Shown here: piece after piece, positions 1 through 10,545 of the stretch
Layout of the letters: the number at the start of each line of letters is the position of its first letter
Position numbering within the stretch: position 1 is the first letter of the stretch
From: Triangularia verruculosa
Lineage: Eukaryota > Ascomycota > Sordariomycetes > Sordariales > Podosporaceae
Direction: 5' to 3'
Length of the DNA: 64,000 nt
NCBI GenBank assembly: GCA_033296885.1
Contig: MU863875.1
Coordinates: 372,001 to 436,000 of the forward strand
The notes under the pieces: generated by a model
What the model saw: only the letters and a program-made list of their open reading frames with translations
Told to the model about the DNA's origin: nothing
Databases searched by the model: none
Position numbers and translations under genes: made by a program

Positions 1-1546
1 TTGTGCAAGGCCTTAGTGCCATGCTTGCTGGTGTAATTTACGAGTTCTCTACCAAGGACTCACCAGTACCACGCGCCACCGTCAGAGAAATGATCATGAC
101 GCGCATGGGACGTGATCGGTACGTCGACAAGCTATCGAAACTTCGTTCTCATCCTTTGATGCGTGACTACGAAGTCTTGCCACAAAAGCTGGAGCCTGGG
201 TTGGATCAAAAACTGCCAGATGTGTTCTTCGATGACACATTCGTCGAATTCTTCAAGGATAACTATAGTCGCATTCTTCGCGCCATTGACCGGGAGCCGG
301 ACGCGGAGGTCTCTGTGGTTATCAACGGCGTTGAGGAAGGAGTCTCTAGAAAACTCGTAGACACGCTTCGAGAAGAGATCGCTCAAAAAGAACAGGATCT
401 TCAAGATCTCCTCGCCGATAAAGAAGCTCTATCCACTCAACTATCACAAGAACAAGCAGCCCATGCCCAAACCAAGACCCTCCAGTCCACCGACCTCGCC
501 CGCACAAACGAGACCTTGACCACCCTCCGCGCACAACTAGCAGCCAAAGACCGCTCCATCCAAACAGCTGAATCTCAAACAGCGAATATCAACAGACAGC
601 TCACCGCCGAGCAAGCCGAACACCAACGCGCAAAGGCTGAGCTAGCAAGGGCCACTGAGACAGCAAACACCCTCCGCACGCAGTTAGCGGTCAAAGACAA
701 AACCATCGCCACAGCCGAAACCCAACTCACCACCCTCCGCCAGCAGCTCGCAGCCGCTCAAACCAACGCCCAGCAAGCCTCCGCAGAAGTTAGCCGTCTC
801 AAGACAGCCAACGACACCCTCCAGCGCAGCCACGGGGATGAAATCCGCAGGATCCTCGCCGAGCACAAAGCCACGGAGGAGAACCTCCAGCATCAGCTCT
901 CCACCGCTACCAAGACCTCCCAGGAAGAGACCGAAAGAGTGAAGCGAGAGTTGGAAGCCGCCACGAAATCTGCCGAGCAGGAGACCGAGCGGGTCAAGAG
1001 ACGGTTGGAGGGGGAGCAAGCCGATCTCAAAGCTACGATCAGCAGACTCGAGGTTGATCTGATGAAGGCGGGCAAGAGCCATTCTGAAGGAGGCCAGAAG
1101 GTTACGGAGCTGGAAAATAAGTTGAAGAAGGAGAGCGAGGCGCGGGAGAGGGCTGAGAAGAAGGTCAAGGAGCAGGAGGAGCAGGGGAGGAGGGAGGTTG
1201 ATAAGGTCAGGGAGGAGAGCCAGAAAGAGTTGAAGAAGGTGAGGGGGCTGGTGGAGGAGAGGGAGAAGGAGAGGAAGGCGGCGCAGGGGGAGCTGGATGA
1301 TTTGTTGATGGTGTTTGGGGATCTGGAGGAGAAGGTTAATAAATACAAGGTGAGTGACTCTCTGGCGTGGATGTTTACAGAGGGTGGTGTGCTGACGTGG
1401 TTGGTTGATAGGAACGGCTCAAGGCGCTGGGTGAGACGATATCAGACGATGAGGATGATGAGGAGGATGATGACGAGGACGACGATGAGGATGATGAGGA
1501 TGAGGACGAGGAGGAAGAGGAGGAGGATAAGGGTAAGAAAAAGTGA
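1..1546 (+). CDS. USO1: Uso1/p115 vesicle-tethering protein, C-terminal part (5' cut by window)
   Basis: This is the C-terminal part of the general ER-to-Golgi tethering factor Uso1/p115, a Golgi-associated coiled-coil protein acting before SNARE assembly. The frame is open from base 3. Exon A ends at 1349, an intron runs 1350-1411 (GTGAGT donor, GCTGAC branch site, AG acceptor), and exon B runs 1412-1546. About 493 residues are visible. The first ~100 resemble the end of the globular head domain (motif VPRATVREMIMTRMGRDRYV). About 340 residues of heptad-rich coiled coil follow, rich in Ala, Gln, Glu and Lys. The second exon encodes a tail of almost pure Asp/Glu ending KGKKK, matching the acidic C-terminus known for Uso1/p115. 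Without splicing, the frame would read into an unrelated basic tail, which supports the intron. The start codon lies outside the window. Confidence 0.93.
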
Positions 1547-2102
1547 GGGTCTTGGCCTCGTGCTCAAACATGATGGCGTTGTAGATGTGTTCCAGTGGGC
1601 AAAGACTCAAAATCCAAAACTTTGGAATGCTTGGTTGATATCTTTTCCTTCCTGAGCCAAGTGACACACTGTGTGAACCACTAACCTAGGGGCCATGCTG
1701 ACAGCACTTCATTATGTCGATGATACTACCATACTGGCAGCTGTTCAAGCCGACATTCTCGCTGTTGTAGAGACGGTGTTTGTGCCGTCATCAGGTTGTT
1801 TTTCTTTGACAAAAGGACCTGCTAGGTATAACAACGAGCCTTTATCACAACGCACGGTATGATCAAGGGCACCGGAGCCACAGCACAAGATGATGAGCAT
1901 CAATCTAGCATACACCGACGTTGAGGTTCAAGTTTCCCCCTGAAAGCGTGTTGAGGACAATTGACTCAAATGTGGAAAGATGTCATACCGGGAGGAATGT
2001 CGAACACATCATTATGGCCTCGTACGGCCCCCTCCCAACTTGTTGAAAAGCACGAGAGAAAACAACAAGAGAAAAGTGATGACACGAGGCTTTAGGATAA
2101 TT
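1547..2102. other. Intergenic, no gene seen
   Basis: This is the 3' flank of USO1. No open reading frame with protein-like composition is visible on either strand. Confidence 0.6.
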
Positions 2103-2107
2103 AAAAA
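2103..2107 (-). terminator. Pol III T-run after tRNA-Ile
   Basis: On the minus strand five T residues lie 26 bases beyond the tRNA 3' end. This is the usual RNA polymerase III stop signal. Confidence 0.6.
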
Positions 2108-2133
2108 GGAGTAGGGGCAAAAGATAGGTGCAA

Positions 2134-2226
2134 TGCCCAATAACAGGATTGAACTGTTGACCTTCGCATTACTATGTACTGTTTCCAGTATTAGTACGAC
2201 GCTCTAACCAGCTGAGCTAATCGGGC
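2134..2226 (-). tRNA. tRNA-Ile (anticodon AAU) with a 19-nt intron
   Basis: A complete cloverleaf can be folded on the minus strand. The acceptor is GCCCGAT/ATTGGGC with one G-U pair, the D-arm GCTC/GAGC, the anticodon stem TCGTA/TGCGA, and the T-arm AACAG-TTCAATC-CTGTT, with discriminator A. The anticodon AAT occupies 2192-2190, read as IAU for isoleucine. An intron (2188-2170) begins one base 3' of the anticodon, the canonical place for nuclear tRNA introns. The intron's 3' end TAGTA can pair with TACTA across the anticodon stem-loop, as expected of a splicing-competent precursor. The mature length is 74 bases without CCA. Confidence 0.95.
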
Positions 2227-2588
2227 TTGTTGGTTGTTGTGGTGCTTCATCAAAAGCTGATTCCAAGAAGGGAGAGTAAGCCGGCGGCAAAGCCAGCACA
2301 AGCTATATTTGAAGCTGGGAAATACAATGTGTCAGTCTTTCTTTTTTGATATCTGTTAGTCACGAGCAACCGCCACACCCCGGGCTTTCTCAGTCGCTCA
2401 CTAGTGTCCAGCAAACTTTTGTTAAGACTTTACGTTCTAGCCCGGCATTTCTTCCATACAAAACTTGGCATCACCTAACAGTGGGTCCAAGCGCACAAAA
2501 GGCTCTCTCTTATAAGAAGCTTGGCCGACGACTTACAAGCTCAACATTTACAACAAAATCAAACATCTGAGACGTAGGATAGCTCAAA
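2227..2588. promoter_or_regulatory. Shared upstream region of tRNA-Ile and TRM12
   Basis: These 362 bases separate the divergent tRNA-Ile and TRM12 genes. They must hold the TRM12 promoter and 5' leader. TRM12 begins in a good context (TCAAAATGAC). I see no clear TATA box. Confidence 0.4.
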
Positions 2589-3872
2589 ATGACAGACACA
2601 GTAATAACCCACCATCTCAGAGCCCAAACCATGGACCGGCCGCCCAAAAAGAAGGAGAGTCCCATCTCATGCGCCATCACGCCCTGGCTCAACTCACTAC
2701 CACCAACCCTCTTGGATCTCCTCAAGCAACAAACCTCCACCACCACCCTCGAAGATGCCGTACAAAAACTCATAGACACAGCCCCCAAACGTTGGGTAAT
2801 CTACGAACCAATGGTCCTCCTCCCCAGCGGCAGCTTCACCACCACCCCCTGGCCCACCCTCCTCGCCTCCCTCACCCCCACCCAAAAACAATCCCTCTGG
2901 GAATCCATCCTCGACCAGCTCTCCCAGCCAAAATCACCCCTAACCCACCTCGCCATAAACGAAGGTATCCCCCTCCTCACATCCACCACCGACAACAACA
3001 ACCAACAAGAAAACACCCTCCGCTCCCCCACCAGCATCCACCCCCTCCACGGCCCCTTCGGCCCTCCCTCCCCCCATTCCCCCTTCTCCTCCAGCCTCTG
3101 GGTCTCCACCAAACAAAACACCCTCACCCAAACCTGGGCCCCCCTCCACACAATGTTCTCCCGCGGCAACATCAAGGAAAAAGCCCGCCTCCTCTCCTTC
3201 CACTCCACCATCCCCCTCGGCTCACCCCCCCTCCACCCCCACCGCTACCTCCCCCCCTCCACCCTCCAAAACAGCTACGCAGTCGACCTCTACGCCGGGA
3301 TAGGCTACTTCGTCTTCTCCTACGCCCGCCTAGGCCTGAAGGTTCTGTGCTGGGAACTCAACCCCTGGAGCGTCGAAGGTCTGAGGAGAGGCGCCATCGC
3401 GAACAAATTCACCGTCCGGGTCATCACCACGCCAGAAGATCTCGGGAGACCAACCAAGGAGTTGATGGCGGGGACGACGGAGCAGATTGTTGTGTTTCAG
3501 GAGGACAACGCCCACGCTGCGAGGCGGATTGCTGAGCTTGACGAGAAGCCGAAAGTAAGGCATGTCAATTGCGGTTTCTTGCCTACCAGCGAGCCAGTAT
3601 GGAGGGACTCGTTCGATATCCTGGTACAGGGGTTTTCGTCGTCGTCAAAGTCGGAAGGGGGGTGGCTGCATCTCCACGAGAATGTCGGGGTCAAAGACAT
3701 TGAGGCTAGGAAAGCTCAGATACAACGGCTATTTGACGGCTGGTGCTCCAAAAGCAAAACCATCACCCTCAAAGCCAACGTCGAGCACGTCGAAATGGTC
3801 AAGACCTTCGCCCCGGACGTCTGGCACGTCGTTTTTGACGTATACGTCTCGTCGTCTGTCATTACAAACTAG
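2589..3872 (+). CDS. TRM12: tRNA wybutosine-synthesizing protein 2 (aminocarboxypropyl transferase)
   Basis: This is a single-exon gene of 427 codons for TYW2/Trm12. The enzyme transfers the 3-amino-3-carboxypropyl group of S-adenosylmethionine to the wybutosine precursor at position 37 of tRNA-Phe, in the cytoplasm. The family-specific motif FSRGNIKEKAR lies at residues 190-200. The SAM-binding motif DLYAGIGYF (233-241) and WELNPWSVEG (255-264) follow, then HVNCGFLPTS and GWLHLHENVG nearer the C-terminus. The N-terminal ~180 residues are Pro/Thr/Ser-rich and poorly conserved, as usual in fungi. An in-frame ATG at codon 15 is an alternative start, but the first has the better context. A second wybutosine enzyme (PPM2/TYW4) lies at 58.5-61.7 kb. 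Its stop faces the EF-hand gene's stop, 304 bases away. Confidence 0.96.
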   Translation: MTDTVITHHLRAQTMDRPPKKKESPISCAITPWLNSLPPTLLDLLKQQTSTTTLEDAVQKLIDTAPKRWVIYEPMVLLPSGSFTTTPWPTLLASLTPTQKQSLWESILDQLSQPKSPLTHLAINEGIPLLTSTTDNNNQQENTLRSPTSIHPLHGPFGPPSPHSPFSSSLWVSTKQNTLTQTWAPLHTMFSRGNIKEKARLLSFHSTIPLGSPPLHPHRYLPPSTLQNSYAVDLYAGIGYFVFSYARLGLKVLCWELNPWSVEGLRRGAIANKFTVRVITTPEDLGRPTKELMAGTTEQIVVFQEDNAHAARRIAELDEKPKVRHVNCGFLPTSEPVWRDSFDILVQGFSSSSKSEGGWLHLHENVGVKDIEARKAQIQRLFDGWCSKSKTITLKANVEHVEMVKTFAPDVWHVVFDVYVSSSVITN

Positions 3873-4176
3873 CCTATCGAATTAAAACCACGTATTCCCC
3901 CCCGCCAAGCCTAGATTTATGTACATCTAAATAATCATTATACCTCCGGGGGGATAAAAGAAAGAGAGAGAAAACATCAGAACCGTAAATATCCATACTT
4001 CCCGCATGCAAACACCCAGAATGTGAGTTTTGCCATTACAGCATCCAATCATCCTCATCATCATCATCACAAACCCCCAGAATAACATTATCATGATCCA
4101 ACCTCTCCCAATCCCTCCTCCTCGCCCACCTCAAATTCACCACCTTTGTCACCGTCGCCGCAGGGCCAACATGCTC
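3873..4176. other. Convergent 3' flanks
   Basis: This short region lies between the stops of two convergent genes and must carry both 3' UTRs and poly(A) sites. No gene is seen. Confidence 0.6.
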
Positions 4177-4901
4177 CTACAAATCAACCCTCCGGAATTT
4201 ACTCGGAATATTTTCCTCCACCACCCACCCCTTCCCCTCCCCCGCCTTGTCCTTCGCCTTTAACTCCCTCTCCTGCCTCATCTCTTCCTCCAACTCCATC
4301 TGCTCATGCTTCTTAAAATGCTCAATATCCTCTGGGTGCGTCAGATCCTCTAGCTTTGTATTCTCGTCATGGTACTTCTCCCAGTGATGAATCTCGTATT
4401 CGTACTCGTCGTCTCCGTGATGCCCCGGCCCTGTTCCCAAGTCGGGAAGTTCCTTGCCTTCGACGAGGATGTAGTGGAGGAACTCGTCTTTGGAGATGGC
4501 GTCGTCGCGGTTGGTGTCGATGAGGTCGAGGATTTGGCGGGCGAAGGCGTCGCGTTGGGCGGGGGTGTAGTGGGCGTTGGACTCGTCGAAGAGGCCGTAG
4601 AGCTTGAGGATTTCGGTGGGCTCGAGGGAGCCGGAGGAGTCGAAGTCGTGGAGGGAGAAGAAGGATTGGGGGTCGAAGGAGTTGATGTGGTGCTCCTCTA
4701 AAGGCGGTGTCAGTAGAGGTTTGAGAGATGATTAGATGGGATGAAGGGGGGTGTACCAGCCATGTGTCTCGTCATCCAATTGGCGTTTGAGTCTACGGCT
4801 GGCTTTTCGGAGCCGCCTTCGGCGCCACCGCCGCCACCGTGGTTGCCGTGGGCGAGGGCTAAAGGGGGGAGGGTTGATATGAGGAGTGTGCGGAGATGCA
4901 T
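4177..4901 (-). CDS. Secreted/ER EF-hand protein, Ssp120/nucleobindin-like
   Basis: Two exons (4901-4757 and 4697-4177; intron 4756-4698, 59 bp, GTACAC donor, TTTAG acceptor) encode 221 residues. Residues 1-18 form a hydrophobic signal peptide (MHLRTLLISTLPPLALAHG). A Gly/His-rich linker leads to the motif WMTRHMAEEHHINSFD, created by the splice. Two EF-hand calcium loops follow: DFDSSGSLEPTE (66-77) and DTNRDDAISKDE (109-120). The C-terminal part is long, charged and rich in Glu/Lys. This layout matches yeast Ssp120 and the nucleobindins, calcium-binding proteins of the secretory pathway. The end (FRRVDL) is not a standard HDEL retention signal, so its compartment is uncertain. The general family call is secure; the exact orthology is inferred. 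Confidence 0.85.
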
Positions 4902-7847
4902 TTTAGTTGGATAGACTGTCGTAATGAAAGAAAATAAGAGATTGATTCAAGAGTAGTTGTGGATAGCCAATTGTTTTGATAGCTGGAATGTTTTATTTTG
5001 CTGTTGTCTGCGATGCGATGTCGTTGTTCAGATCCATGCTGTCAATCCTGGGCGCCAAGGCACCCGGTGCTCGGACCAGTCAGAGGCTCGCCCTTTCGAA
5101 TCAATGACAGGAACCAGCATCTTGCGAGCCGTTGCGGATCCTTCCCCAGATCTCGACTTTTTGGATCTCAAATTCAAATTCACTGACGGCGGGATCGGAA
5201 TTGCTTATTTCCATTTTGTCTCCAGAGATAATTACGAGGGAAACACAGCCTCGGGAATGTGGGGAAATCACCTATCGAAACAAAGGCTCGCGCCTCTCAG
5301 GCCGATGGCCTTCCCTTTTTGGACAGCCTAGCAGGCGGCGTCCGGCGAGCATCCCACGGGTCTTTGGCGGGGCGCAACAATTCTCGTTCTCTCTCTCGTT
5401 GACCCCGCCAATCACGGGCACAAAAGTTGTGATCGGCCGCTTGCTTTTCGTAGAGGACAAGCCATGATGAGGAAGACAAGTGAAGAAGAAAAGGACGCAC
5501 GTCCCCGGGCTGTCAACTTGTCAAACCTGTCAAAACCATCCCAACGTTGCATTCTTCTTTCTTCAGCCATTCCTCTCTCCAGAATTACCCAAAAAGCCGC
5601 GCGCCAGAATTGTTCCAGAAAGCGCTTTGAGCCCATATCTGATCTACCGTCGCATCGGCGCCTGCGGCCCATTGAGCCGGAATCACGCACTCAACAACAT
5701 TATGCCCGACTTCTCTATTGGCTATCAGCCAGCCAACTCTATCAAGCCTCGACTGGAACGACGGCGCGGCGGCTTGGGGAAGAGGCAAACAACCGAGGAC
5801 GGAAGCGCCGAAGCTGCATTGCTCCCACCTACGACCCTACGTCAACGGCACAGTTTAGCCTTGATGGTCCTGTCAGAAGCCTGCTGCCTTGACAAGACCT
5901 CTTTTCTCACTCTTCCTCTCTTCACTCTTACATTCCTCTCAGAATCTGGAAACTATTCAGCTTTGCTTGAACCTCAACAACAGCATCAACCAACAACCCC
6001 CAAAACACACACCCGAAAATCTCGGTCTTATTCTCATCGGCTAATACCCGAGGCCTACATGCGGGCTGACGGACCTATGCACGCCAAACCCTCCATCCCA
6101 AAAAGCATATCGGCACGCAACCAAAACCCACCTGTTCGGCTCCGATCCCACTCCGGCAAAGTAATCTTGTTGTAAGTGGCGGACTCTAATAACTGGAGGC
6201 CTGTTGGCATGCAAGTTGTTACTATTTGGGTTTAACAGCAGCGGAAAATGGCTCTTCTTTCCCAACAAACTGGCTTTATTGCCCGTCCGGCCTTCTGCTC
6301 TTTTCCAAACCTTTTTTCTCTTCAGTTATGAGAGCCTGGGAGTTGGTCGAAAAAGAGGTCACAGCCCTCCTTTTCCTGCTCGTGTAAGCGAGAGAGTGGA
6401 TATAGGGAGGGCTACACAACAGCAAGCCACGTCAGATTTTGTGCTTTCTCTGCTCGGTGTTATGCTCGAGGTTGCTGCTGCCCCTCCCTCCTCTTTACCT
6501 TCGGTATTAGAAAGCGGCAAACAGCCTTCTCCCCCATATTTTTCAGCTCTTTGCCCCCCCCCCCCCCCCCCGGGGATTCCAACTGAAGTACATGGCTCGT
6601 CCAGTTCGACTTCATCACGAGCGATAATCGACTCTCGATGATATACTTCGACTAAGGACAATGGCCGTCGAACACAGCTTGCGTCTTAACAGGCTGAGAA
6701 CGCCAACACGTGGACAGGTTGCAACGCTATCGGGTTGGTATGGGCGAGACCGGCAAGAAGGGCGGTTGCTTCTGGTATGCCGGTTGTCTTGGATCGGATT
6801 TGCGCAGTTATGGCAGGCGAGGAGTAAAGGAGGCGGAAATGGGGGGATGACCGCCCTCGCAATGCCATTATATGGACCGACTTCTAGAAGGCTTACGACA
6901 GTACCTCACCACAAGCCTACCGAATACCCCAAGTGAACTCGCCGCCCAGCCCACCGCCCTAACGATGATGAACAGGAGAGAACACGGTGGAAGGGCGAGG
7001 AGGGTTTCAGGGAAGTCAGCATCAGCCCTCGAGCAACCCAGCTTTTTGAGGGCACTGTCGGTCGGGAGACGTGCCTGCCACCTTCAGCAGTTTCATGTCA
7101 AAGCTATCCCTCATTCCTGATTTGGCGTTCTGGCTACCGCATGTCAGGTTGTGAGGGAGCCGTCATGGTAGCGCAGCCTCGATTATCATCAGATCATTTG
7201 ATCCAGTGGAGAGGCAGAGGTCGAACACTACTTGCCTCCTCAGCTATTCAGCGTCGACCGCCAACCTATCTCTCGACATGGGCCCGGGGATTTTTGCTGC
7301 TGCATATCCCGTGAAGCTGCGAGAATGACCGGGCTTATTTGGAAGGATGGGTTTGTTTGTTGATGCTGTGAATCCTTGGGGAATCTGGTGGTGTGTGATG
7401 TTGAGCCTCCTCTAGTCACGATGATGAGGGGTTTCTTCGCTGTCGGATATACACCTCTTGGTTTTGGGAATCAAGGCAGCTCAAACCGACGGCGGCAACA
7501 CTCCATTGATCTCGAGGTTTCAGACGTCTTGAGACTGAACGGTTGCTGGCATGGGAAGAGAATTCAGAGTGAAGACGTGACGGTCATGATGAATGTGGGC
7601 AGAACAAGGGTCCTCAGTCGACTCATCAGGCCTCAGAACCATTTGAGGGCGATGACATCCCAGTCTCGAACTCGAAACACAGTTCGACACGACATACAGC
7701 ACCGCCCAACAACAAACGCCACTCCGCCCTCGCACTCACCCATGACACGATATACCGAACACGCAGCAACAAGCACATCATCATCACAATCATCCACATC
7801 ACGCCAAGCTTGACATCAAAAAAGAAAACTTGATTCAAACAGGTATG
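4902..7847. other. Gene-free region left of the C2H2 gene
   Basis: No convincing coding sequence is visible in about 2.9 kb. Its left end is the promoter side of the EF-hand gene. Around 5900-6000 a pyrimidine-rich stretch is followed by a CAA-rich sequence, a pattern common at fungal transcription starts, so a plus-strand transcript is possible. The longest open frames (5480-6175 and 5464-5892) lack any recognisable motif. Confidence 0.45.
6554..6571. repeat. Poly-C run
   Basis: Eighteen consecutive C residues are followed by GGGG. Confidence 0.95.
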
Positions 7848-8160
7848 TATATAAACTAAAAGTACAAGCTATAGACAAGAACTTATTTCCCTTTCCCTCT
7901 TCCCCCTCTCTCTCTGCCCCTCCTCCCATCACTTCTCACACCACCTTTTTTAAAAAACCCAATCTCCATCATCCCCCAATACTATTACACTTCCTTCCCC
8001 TCATCGTCATCATCATCATCCCAGAAAAGTTCGAGTCAACCTCTCATTAGCTTTTCATCATCCCTCCCACCCTTTTTGTTCAAGTTCTTCATTACCCGCC
8101 TCCCCTCTCAATTCCCATCTCAAAATTAAGCATAATATCGGAAAACACAAAAATCCCTTC
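7848..8160 (+). promoter_or_regulatory. Candidate promoter facing the 3' end of the C2H2 gene
   Basis: A TATATAAA sequence at 7848-7855 is followed by a ~230-base tract made almost only of C and T (about 7885-8120), the usual arrangement of strong fungal promoters. It points right, but the only gene downstream is the C2H2 gene on the opposite strand. If active, it would produce an antisense transcript. There is no transcript evidence in the sequence. Confidence 0.3.
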
Positions 8161-8807
8161 CCAAGCAATGAACAAAGAAAAAGAAAGGAAAAAAAAAAAA
8201 AAAAACATCCTTGTTGCCCATTGCCTTATGCTATCCCTTCCCTTGCACCTTCCTCCCAGTTATCAATTCCCCTCCCATTCCCACCCCCATCACACAACTC
8301 ATCAAACCACAACACAAAAAGAAAATCACCGAACCAAACAAAAAAACAACATTTCATTTCCAATAAAAACTGACAAAAACATAGTCAAAGAGAAACGACA
8401 AAAACATATATATATAATTCAAAAAAAAAAAGCATGACAAAAGCGGCCGTTCAAATCAGAACATTCGTTAAGGGATGCTAGAACCATGGGGCGGGTGTCA
8501 TTGTCCGTCCAATGTTAACATGCTGCGGCGACGACGACAACAACCAAATTTGTCAACACCAACCACCACCACCACCACCAACCACCTCCCCATCAAACCA
8601 ACGAAAAAAATAAAATACAACTGTTGTTACACAAGCCCCCTCCCTTCGAGGTCGACTTGAAAATGTTGAAAGAAAACGGGGGTATTGATGGATGTGAATG
8701 AGCCACTCAAAAAAAAAAAACCAAAATCCCAGAAAAAAACACCAACCCAGAAAATGCAACAAAAAGCAACACCAATATCTCGACACAAACCCATTTCAAA
8801 CTTTTTG
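8161..8807 (-). other. 3' flank/UTR of the C2H2 gene
   Basis: This A-rich (plus strand) sequence has several runs of ten or more A residues. Read on the minus strand it is T-rich and probably holds the 3' UTR and poly(A) site of the C2H2 gene. No coding sequence is seen. Confidence 0.5.
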
Positions 8808-10545
8808 TCACATCGACTCAATCCTAGCCGAAGGCAGCTGCAACCCCGAATCATCAAACTCCAACTTCGGCCCCCCCGCCGTCCCCCACGGGTCATACAC
8901 ACCCCCCGGCCCGTACCCCGGAATCGTCCCCACGACCTCCACCGGCGGCTGGTACACGGCGTGCGCCCCGCTATACCACTGCTGTTCCTCCTCCTGTTGT
9001 TGCTGTCTCTGCTGCGGCTCATAATACTTGTTCTCTTGAGGCTGACTAGTCGGCTGCTGCTGAGTATTCTGCTGCTGCGGCGGGGGAGCATACATCGATG
9101 CCTGCTGCTGCTGTTGTTGTTCTACAACTGGACTCGCCGTAGCGTGCAACGCATACGTCGCTGCCTGGGCCGGAGGGGCATGAGTGTAAAACCCTTCCTG
9201 CGTCGAGGGCGATCTCCCTGATCCGGCTGAGAAGGAAGACGGGGAGGACTGGATTGATGCTGTTGCTGCGAGGCCCGGGTTGGCGGTGGGGGGGTAGTGG
9301 ATTTCAAGAGGGAGACGATCCACGGGCGGACCGGGTTGGCGGGGGATGGCCTGGTATTGTTGTGTGTGATGGTGGTGTTGGTGGTGGTGGTGGACTTGCT
9401 GCTGCTGTTGCTGCTGTTGCTGCGGGCCGGCGGGGTGGGGGTTGGTGTTCATTGTTGCGACGCCGGGGTTGTTGCTGTCGGCGACGAAGTAGCTGTGGTG
9501 CGGGAGGGATGGTGTCCGCTGGAGCACGACCGGCATGTTTTGGTGATGATGCTGAGGTTGAGGAGCTTGGGGGTGGTGCTGTTCGTGAGGGTGGCCGCCC
9601 ATGGGACCGTGGTATTCGGCTGCTCCTCCCGAGAGGGAGTGGCGGTGTTGGTTGTTGTATTGCTGCTGGAGACTGTACCCGTTCATGTGCTGCCCGAAAT
9701 CGGCAAAACTCGCGGCGCGCTGGAGGTGGTGGCCGTGGGGTCCCATCAGGGGGATGTGGTGGTGTTGTGGTTGTTGATGGGCAGTAGCCCAGGGCATGGC
9801 AGAGTGGGATTTGGGAGTGGAGGGTGAGTCCTCGCTGCCAGTGTCGGACATGGAGTCGTCGAGCTCCGAGGAGTGGATGCCTCGTTGGTGGGAGCGGCGT
9901 TGGTGCTTGACCATGGTGGTTTTTCTGCAGAAGCTGCTTGGGTTGTCAGTGGTCTGTGGACAAGTGTCATAGCTCCATCCCCATGAGAAGTCTCACCTCT
10001 TCAGGCAGCCATCATGGGCGCACTTGTATGGTCTTTTGCCGGTGTGGATGCGGCGATGTCTGGCGAGACTGGAGGACTGTACTGAAGTCAGTATGGCTTC
10101 TGTTTCCAAGACAAGCACAGAAGAAGACTCACGTCTGAAAACCTCTTGCCACAGCCATGGTGTTGACATTGATGTGGCTTCTCGCCCGTGTGTGTCCGGA
10201 TGTGCACCGTCAGGGCGCTCCGCTGAATGAAGCTCTTTCCGCATCCTGGCTGGTTGCACTGGTACGGCCTCTCGTTGGTGTGAATCCGGTAGTGTCTCTG
10301 GAGATCCGACTTGCGGTTGAAGCTCTGTTTGTCGACAAGCTGGTTAGCTAACCTTGACCTCTCTCCACGATGGTACTGTCACAAGACACGACGCACACAC
10401 ACGCGCCCATGCCGCTCGATGACCACCACCAACCAACATCGGTAACGCAAAAAAAGACATCAAAACGCACCTTACCACACCCATCCCAATCACACTGGAA
10501 AGGGCGGGCCGTGGGCTCGTTATCGACAAGCTCCATGAGTTCCAT
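8808..10545 (-). CDS. Four-finger C2H2 transcription factor with poly-Gln/His C-terminus
   Basis: Four exons (10545-10471, 10324-10133, 10076-9997, 9933-8808) encode 490 residues. Each of the three introns (146, 56 and 63 bp) interrupts the finger array, and splicing restores four adjacent zinc fingers. The ligands are C18/C23/H36/H40, C48/C53/H66/H70, C78/C83/H96/H100 and C108/C113/H126/H131, with linkers such as TGEKP and TGKRP. A conserved basic extension after finger 4 (MVKHQRRSHQRG) is joined to HSSELDD and a Ser/Pro-rich acidic stretch. The remainder is low-complexity Gln, His, Pro and Tyr, with runs of seven to nine Gln, typical of activation or condensate-forming regions. It is presumably a nuclear DNA-binding regulator. 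I know this finger array as highly conserved in filamentous fungi but cannot assign a named gene. The start chosen is the first ATG before finger 1. An upstream coding exon cannot be excluded, because the leader region is long. Confidence 0.93.

Noticed and set aside
2669..3535. 288-codon plus frame inside TRM12
   Set aside because: It overlaps the clear TRM12 gene in another frame and its Pro/His/Arg-rich translation is a by-product of C-rich codons.
5480..6175. 231-codon plus frame between the EF-hand and C2H2 genes
   Set aside because: No motif, low-complexity stretches and no conserved-looking segment. It may lie in a non-coding transcript.
9254..9827. Two overlapping ~177-codon plus frames opposite the C2H2 last exon
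   Set aside because: They are mirrors of the CAG/CAC-rich Gln/His repeats, giving Val/Leu/Gly-rich nonsense proteins.
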